Shown in pieces: positions 33,443 through 37,589 of a DNA stretch of 37,589 bases. Where the stretch lies: contig CAMIFA010000030.1 of the NCBI GenBank assembly GCA_946221495.1, positions 1 to 37,589 on the forward strand. Direction: 5' to 3'. A program made the translations under genes and the position numbers. How positions within the stretch are numbered: position 1 is the first letter of the stretch; the number at the start of each line of letters is the position of its first letter. This DNA comes from an uncultured cyanobacterium. GTDB lineage: Bacteria; Cyanobacteriota; Cyanobacteriia; Cyanobacteriales; Chroococcidiopsidaceae. Below the pieces are notes generated by a model. It saw only the letters and a program-made list of their open reading frames with translations. It was not told the DNA's origin and did no database searches.

Positions 33443-33667
33443 ATGGGAATAGGTGATTTGTTTAGAGGTCTACGTGGTGACGATCGCGGACGAGACAGAG
33501 ATGATCGTGAATATAGAGGTGATGATGACGAACGTCGCCGCAGGGATCGCGATGATGATGACGATGATCGCCGTAGATATCGCAACGAGGATGATGATGA
33601 CGATGATGACGATCGCCGTAAATATCGCGATCGCGACGATGACGATGATGATGACGACGACGATTAA
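33443..33667 (+). CDS. Asp/Arg-rich low-complexity protein
   Basis: After a folded-looking start, MGIGDLFRGLRGDD, the 74-aa product consists almost only of Asp and Arg with a few Tyr, Lys, Glu and Asn. Blocks of 6, 8 and finally 10 consecutive Asp alternate with RR-(R/K)-YR units, so there are about three imperfect repeats of a DDDDDDRRxYR module. The ATG at 33443 has a G-rich Shine-Dalgarno (GGGGGG, spacing 5), supporting translation. There are no hydrophobic segments after residue 10 and no Cys. It should be fully disordered, may bind metal or basic surfaces, and could phase-separate. I recognise no named family. The two other long frames over it are shadows caused by the repeats. Confidence 0.6.
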   Translation: MGIGDLFRGLRGDDRGRDRDDREYRGDDDERRRRDRDDDDDDRRRYRNEDDDDDDDDRRKYRDRDDDDDDDDDD

Positions 33668-33815
33668 AATTTTGAGTTTGAATGAACTTGCTGTGCATTA
33701 GCGATCGCCTACTAAATAAAAAAGACTTAAGCGGCGTTTCCTCAAAAGTTACGCCGTTTCTGCATAATATGGGTTAAGGCAATTTTAACTGGCAAGTTAT
33801 TTGAGATCGAAGTTA

Positions 33816-34112
33816 ATGCAGGAGCGATCGCCCCAACAAAATCAAACCCGCGCTCATGTGTTCGTATCTGGAATAGTGCAAGGGGTTGGTTATCGGATGT
33901 CAACTTATGAAGTAGCTAATGATTTAGGCTTAAGTGGTTGGGTACGTAATCTTCCCGACGCCAGAGTAGAAGCGGTTTTTGAAGGAAGTAGGGATGTAAT
34001 TGAAAAGATGATTGATTGGTGTCACCGGGGAAACCCGCCTGCTGTAGTTAAAGATGTTGCAGTTGAGTACGAAGCGCCTGAAGGTATTCGCGGGTTTAAT
34101 ATTAAGCGGTAA
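33816..34112 (+). CDS. acyP: Acylphosphatase
   Basis: A small (98 aa) ferredoxin-like-fold enzyme that hydrolyses carboxyl-phosphate bonds such as those in acetyl phosphate. The catalytic residues are visible: Arg27 in SGIVQGVGYR and Asn45 in GWVRNLPD, spaced as in the family. The end NPPAVVKDVAVEYE and GFNIKR is also typical. I start it at ATG 33816 (MQERSPQ) rather than TTG 33801; this still leaves a short extra N-terminus relative to the usual 90-92 residues. It is a stand-alone gene upstream of the DAHP synthase gene, 129 bp away. Confidence 0.94.
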   Translation: MQERSPQQNQTRAHVFVSGIVQGVGYRMSTYEVANDLGLSGWVRNLPDARVEAVFEGSRDVIEKMIDWCHRGNPPAVVKDVAVEYEAPEGIRGFNIKR

Positions 34113-34241
34113 GTATTTTTAGGCGATTATTTAACCGTCAGGCTATCAGATTTTTGCTCTAAGATAAATAAAGTTTTTCAGCACCGCTAGACCATTACTC
34201 TTAAACCTAAGCTTTAAACTTAGCTAAATTAGGAATACCTC

Positions 34242-35288
34242 ATGCACAACAGGATATTTAATACTCATATTGAAACTTCACATACTTTAATAACTCCTCA
34301 CGAGATTAAATTAAAACTGCCTTTAACGCCTTTAGCAGAAAAAACTGTTTTGCAATTCAGGCAAGAATTAGAGGCTATTCTAAATTTTGAAGATCGGAGA
34401 AAATTTATAGTAGTTGGACCATGTTCTATCCATGATTTATGTGCAGCTGAAGAATATGCCGGAAAACTTAAAAGTCTTTCTGAGCAAGTTAAAGATAAAT
34501 TGCTGCTAATTATGCGGGTTTACTTTGAAAAACCCAGAACAACTGTAGGTTGGAAAGGATTAATTAATGATCCTGATATGGATGATTCTTTCCAGATCGA
34601 GAAGGGATTATTAATTGCCCGAAATTTACTGATAAAACTTGCTGAATTAGGATTACCTACTGCCACAGAAGCCCTCGATCCGATTATACCTCAGTATATT
34701 GGCGAACTTATTACCTGGTCTGCTATTGGAGCAAGGACAACAGAATCGCAAACTCACCGAGAAATGGCGAGTGGACTTTCTATGCCTGTGGGTTTTAAAA
34801 ACGGCACTGATGGTAGTATAACCGTCGCTCTAAATGCTCTGCAATCAGCAAAAATTCCTCATCATTTTCTAGGTATTGATCAACAGGGACAGGTAAGCAT
34901 TTTTAAAACCAAAGGTAATGCCTATGGTCATATTATTTTACGAGGTGGAGATAAAAAACCTAACTTCGATGCTGAAAATGTAAAAGTAGCAGAAGAGAAG
35001 TTAAAAGAGGCAGGATTACCTCCAAGGATTGTTATTGATTGCAGTCACGGCAATTCAAACAAAGATTACAAACTCCAAGCTGCTGTTTTTGAAAGTGTGA
35101 TTCAACAGATACTTGATGGCAACACATCTATTGTGGGGATGATGCTAGAATCGCATTTACAAGAAGGAAATCAACCACTTCCTAGTAATCTACAGCAATT
35201 AAAATATGGCGTTTCGGTGACAGATAAATGTATTAGCTGGGAAGAAACAGAAAGAATTGTCTTAGCTGCTTATGAAAAACTAAATTAA
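34242..35288 (+). CDS. aroF: DAHP synthase (3-deoxy-7-phosphoheptulonate synthase), class I alpha
   Basis: This enzyme joins phosphoenolpyruvate and erythrose 4-phosphate in the first step of the shikimate pathway. The 348-aa product matches the AroF/G/H type in length and motifs: VVGPCSIHD with metal-binding Cys61, MRVYFEKPRTTVGWKGLIND, ARTTESQTHREMASGLS, GFKNGTDGS, and the metal ligands in IDCSHGNSNKD, MMLESHLQEGNQ and SVTDKCISW. The N-terminal extension is the kind that carries feedback inhibition by an aromatic amino acid, but I cannot tell which one, so the symbol aroF is generic. Start ATG 34242 with AGGAA seven bases upstream. A terminator follows. trpE, further along the same route, is 28 kb away in this window. 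Confidence 0.95.
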   Translation: MHNRIFNTHIETSHTLITPHEIKLKLPLTPLAEKTVLQFRQELEAILNFEDRRKFIVVGPCSIHDLCAAEEYAGKLKSLSEQVKDKLLLIMRVYFEKPRTTVGWKGLINDPDMDDSFQIEKGLLIARNLLIKLAELGLPTATEALDPIIPQYIGELITWSAIGARTTESQTHREMASGLSMPVGFKNGTDGSITVALNALQSAKIPHHFLGIDQQGQVSIFKTKGNAYGHIILRGGDKKPNFDAENVKVAEEKLKEAGLPPRIVIDCSHGNSNKDYKLQAAVFESVIQQILDGNTSIVGMMLESHLQEGNQPLPSNLQQLKYGVSVTDKCISWEETERIVLAAYEKLN

Positions 35289-35324
35289 AAAAGAGGCTAG
35301 GGAAATAGGAACTAGCCCCTTTTG
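35289..35324 (+). terminator. Intrinsic terminator of the DAHP synthase gene
   Basis: GGCTAG (35295-35300) pairs with CTAGCC (35312-35317) around an 11-nt loop. An A-rich run just before the left arm can pair with CTTTT after the right arm, extending the stem. The hairpin starts within 10 bases of the stop codon. The T-run is short. Confidence 0.6.
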
Positions 35325-35461
35325 AGGATTAAAAGCATCTAGTTAAACCATAGCGATGCTTAATTCAGTATGCAGAACGTAACATATTTAGGAGTACGGT
35401 TCGTGCATCAACATCACCATGTAGAAGCCAAAATTTAGACTGCAACGCCGTCAACAATTGC

Positions 35462-36868
35462 TTAGCTATGTTCTCGTGGACCTACCGTTGACTTCTGCAA
35501 TTTGCTATTGTAGATATCTTCCGCAATAGTGATCCCAAGCGGTACTCCCCCGATATTTCTCGAAAGATCGATATTACCGTTATTATTGACTGCGAAAGCG
35601 TCAAATACCCAGTGTACACCGAGGTAAACGCGACTTAGCCCGTTTTCGATAATCATCCGCCACAAGCCGTTATTAAACTTGCGGCGATGCCTTGGGCGCA
35701 CAGTACCTCTGTTATCTTGATTCTTGCCATTAAATTCATCGGAAACAAAATCAAGACCAGCGAGCAGGTTGTCAGGTGCGCGATCGCTCACACCGTAGAA
35801 GAGCCGCGTGATATGCAAAGCAGCTGCTCCAAACGTGGCGTGTCCCGATGGGTATGCCGGAAAGTTTGGCGTGAAATTCTTGTTCATCGAATTTGTAGCT
35901 GGCGCACCTAATGGCAACCACTGTGGATCGCCATCATCGGAAATATCGTTTCTAGCTTCCGTTGCCGCCGGACCAATTGATTTATCATGTTCACGAACAC
36001 CGAGCACTGGTCGCCACAGCTCGTGAATATATTTTTGATCCCATGCCAAAATGCCAGCATCGCCCATTGCCACATTTACCAACGCAAACAAACGAGCGTT
36101 TTGCGCTTCTGTATTCCCTTTAGCTATTGCCAGGCGGCGAACAATTTGGTTATATAGACGCGGTGGTGTACCTAGTCCAGGCACTCCGTCGTAAGCCCAA
36201 AAGATACCGATCAGAGTTTGATCTACTGTTCGAGCTTCGATGTTATCCGGTAATGTTCCTGTCAGTTCGGGTGCGATACCTTTGCCGCGCACTTGTCTTA
36301 ATGCCATTAAATATTCATCATTATCGAACGGTGGTTCCTCGAGCTCGTGTCGATCTGTGATCGCAAAGCCTTTTGACCGCGCGCCATAAAAAGGTGCATT
36401 AAAACCTTGTCTAGGATTGTCGGGGTCAACACGATGTTTACCACGCGCTGGCGAAGGCACGTAGCCATCACTGTTTGCCCTCGGATCGTCCTTTCTATCG
36501 TCAAGAATTTTTTGAGCTACTGTCAATCCAAAGTTATGTCCTGGATTAGAGGTGTCACCTGCTCCCGCAAGTATGAAGTCAAAAAAAGCTCTTTGGCTAG
36601 GAAACAAATTTGACAAGGTTGCGTGAGCTGCGGCTGCCACTGCTGCTTGTGCCGACGCTCCAGCTTCAGGTTTCGGTAATCCAGGCATATAAGGTGGTAA
36701 GTCGGAGTTGTTGACGATACCAGCATAAGCGTCATACATTGCTAAGTGAACAATAGCTAGCGCTCGTGAACTAAGCGTCGGTCCGTTTTGTTCCATGCTG
36801 CCATCAGTATGGCTGACGCGGTTGGCTTCAAGTGCAACTTCGTTCCACAAAAGAATTGAGTCTGTCAT
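35462..36868 (-). CDS. Vanadium-dependent haloperoxidase-type protein (PAP2 superfamily)
   Basis: Vanadium haloperoxidases oxidise halides with hydrogen peroxide; related proteins are acid phosphatases. All vanadate-binding motifs are present: K279 in KYIHELWRP (K-x6-RP, R286-P287), SGH with the acid-base His343 in YPSGHATFG, and R413 with H419 in SRVYLGVHW (R-x5-H, the axial His). The 468-aa length and the N-terminal part, LWNEVALEANRVSHTDG, then RALAIVHLAMYDAYAG, fit cyanobacterial vanadium-haloperoxidase-like proteins. There is no signal peptide, so location is unclear. By eye the gene is richer in G+C than its neighbours, possibly from transfer. Halide preference, or phosphatase activity instead, cannot be read from sequence. 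Start ATG 36868 with a Shine-Dalgarno that can be hidden in a hairpin. Confidence 0.88.
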   Translation of the reverse strand: MTDSILLWNEVALEANRVSHTDGSMEQNGPTLSSRALAIVHLAMYDAYAGIVNNSDLPPYMPGLPKPEAGASAQAAVAAAAHATLSNLFPSQRAFFDFILAGAGDTSNPGHNFGLTVAQKILDDRKDDPRANSDGYVPSPARGKHRVDPDNPRQGFNAPFYGARSKGFAITDRHELEEPPFDNDEYLMALRQVRGKGIAPELTGTLPDNIEARTVDQTLIGIFWAYDGVPGLGTPPRLYNQIVRRLAIAKGNTEAQNARLFALVNVAMGDAGILAWDQKYIHELWRPVLGVREHDKSIGPAATEARNDISDDGDPQWLPLGAPATNSMNKNFTPNFPAYPSGHATFGAAALHITRLFYGVSDRAPDNLLAGLDFVSDEFNGKNQDNRGTVRPRHRRKFNNGLWRMIIENGLSRVYLGVHWVFDAFAVNNNGNIDLSRNIGGVPLGITIAEDIYNSKLQKSTVGPREHS

Positions 36869-36880
36869 AGATATATTTTT

Positions 36881-36895
36881 CTCCTTTTATAGGAG
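36881..36895 (-). promoter_or_regulatory. Hairpin that can mask the haloperoxidase ribosome binding site
   Basis: On the minus strand, CTCCT (36895-36891), loop ATAAA, AGGAG (36885-36881) form a 5-bp hairpin that contains the only Shine-Dalgarno sequence, 12 bases before the ATG at 36868. It could lower translation unless opened. Short, so tentative. Confidence 0.35.
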
Positions 36896-37292
36896 TGCAT
36901 TTAGATTCTGTCTAGGTACAAGATTTACAGTTTTAAGCTGTTAATTATTACTCAGAGTTACATTTGCGTTTTACGCAAGATGTTAAGTGTTTGTAATCTT
37001 TCTTTACAGAATGAATGCAGACACGCCTTCAACTTGAAGTCAATTTCTGGCTGTTGTAGCTGGATATGTTGGCTAAACTTTATGCGGATTGCCCGTATCC
37101 GCGCTAAGTAAACGGTAGAGGCGATCGCCCGCAGCTATTTAGCTCAACTTCGCTGTATTGAAAGTTTTTTGGGCGGTAGAAAATGAGAAATTAGTTATGT
37201 CTGAGGAGCTATCAGTAAGCCTTTAGTATTCTGGTAAAAATTAAGTCTTACTCTAAAAAAATAGTAAGTATTAGTTGTTGCGATCGCAGCAT
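36896..37292. other. Spacer between the ggt fragment and the haloperoxidase gene
   Basis: About 400 bases with two HIP1 sites (near 37120 and 37281) and no ORF I would support. The frame 37195-37404 on the minus strand is a shadow of the gamma-glutamyltranspeptidase gene. Confidence 0.4.
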
Positions 37293-37589
37293 CTACAACT
37301 GCGCGATTACTCCGTTGCGGCGTTGATCTCCTGCACCTGCAATTAATCCATCTAACTCCATTACAGTATGAACACCACCAAAAAACATATTTTTGGTATT
37401 CCATAAAGTTAGCTGATTGGTGTCATCCATTATTGCTTTTATTGCCTCTTCACTAAATCCTGGTTCTATATTAAAAATATTGTTTTCCCAATGAACACGA
37501 GGGCTATTTACTGCAATATCAACGGGCATTTTAAAATCTATTATATTAGAAATAACTTGTAAAATTGCTGTTCTAATGCGATTAGAGCC
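37293..37589 (-). CDS. ggt: Gamma-glutamyltranspeptidase, C-terminal part (cut by window edge)
   Basis: The minus-strand frame is open to the window edge at 37589 and reads GSNRIRTAILQVISNIIDFK, then MPVDIAVNSPRVHWENN, FNIEPGFSEEAI, MFFGGVHTVMELDG and GAGDQRRNGVIAQL, with the stop at 37293-37295. This is the small-subunit C-terminus of gamma-glutamyltranspeptidase: the GS-(N/R)RI segment, the APRVHxQW-like SPRVHWEN and the final GGVHxV...GAGDxRRxG are hallmarks. The autocatalytic Thr and the large subunit lie outside the window. The enzyme transfers or hydrolyses gamma-glutamyl groups of glutathione. The ATG at 37529 is internal, not the start. Confidence 0.9.
   Translation of the reverse strand, partial: GSNRIRTAILQVISNIIDFKMPVDIAVNSPRVHWENNIFNIEPGFSEEAIKAIMDDTNQLTLWNTKNMFFGGVHTVMELDGLIAGAGDQRRNGVIAQL

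Noticed and set aside
33453..33701. Met/Thr/Ile-rich and His/Arg-rich ORFs over the Asp/Arg gene
   Set aside because: They are alternative readings of the same GAT/GAC repeats; only the frame starting at 33443 has a good ribosome binding site.
36127..36735. Several 65-77-codon ORFs over the haloperoxidase gene
   Set aside because: They are shadows of a gene with an intact set of active-site motifs.
1..37589. CRISPR array
   Set aside because: I found no regularly spaced direct repeats of 25-40 bases with unique spacers; the repeats present are tandem heptads, palindromes and MITEs.

Overview
The window is cyanobacterial. It carries psaD (photosystem I ferredoxin-docking subunit) directly followed by trpE, the same order as slr0737-slr0738 in Synechocystis. 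HIP1 octamers (GCGATCGC) are scattered through genes and spacers, and several families are cyanobacterial (DICT-domain sensor kinase, KGK-domain proteins, fused ModBC, DUF1823, GDYXXLXY/DUF2157 pair). The AT-rich spacers, STRR heptads, palindromic repeats, MITEs and transposon relics fit a large, repeat-rich genome of the Nostocales or Chroococcidiopsis kind. That placement is inference; no marker here fixes the genus.

Layout. 1-6.3 kb: a GT4 glycosyltransferase (minus), a DICT-GAF-histidine kinase, psaD with an unusually long C-terminus, and trpE. 6.3-9.1 kb: a low-density stretch with a hypothetical gene broken by an early stop, tRNA-Val(CAC), two small orphan ORFs, a HIP1-based hairpin and a decayed glycine-zipper gene. 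9.1-13.7 kb: a minus-strand cluster of a dynamin-like GTPase (apparently split by a frameshift), four tandem KGK-domain paralogues sharing a C-terminal tail, and a small HNH endonuclease. 13.8-17.2 kb: a PPC/DUF296 protein, the DUF2157-GDYXXLXY membrane pair and a small exported protein. 17.2-18 kb: a decayed IS200/IS605-type element without tnpB, plus palindromes and heptad repeats. 18-23.3 kb: sppA and fni (minus) and an RTX-type calcium-binding repeat protein. 23.3-31.3 kb: a MITE, modA-modBC (molybdate uptake), cysC, a 1 kb AT-rich gene desert, mnmE, and a DUF202/alpha-beta hydrolase pair. 31.4-37.6 kb: a membrane protein, an IS1-family relic interrupted by a second copy of the same MITE, DUF1823, an Asp/Arg-rich low-complexity protein, acylphosphatase, DAHP synthase, a vanadium-dependent haloperoxidase-type protein and the C-terminal end of a gamma-glutamyltranspeptidase cut by the window edge.

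Functional links. DAHP synthase (entry to the shikimate pathway) and TrpE (first tryptophan-specific step) act in one pathway but lie 28 kb apart. ModA and ModBC together make a complete molybdate ABC importer. CysC uses APS from sulfate assimilation. The most unusual unit is the dynamin/KGK/HNH cluster: co-directional, closely spaced, partly translationally coupled, and with no function I can assign. The most certain mobile-DNA observation is a pair of MITEs, each with near-perfect terminal repeats and its own 5-bp target duplication.
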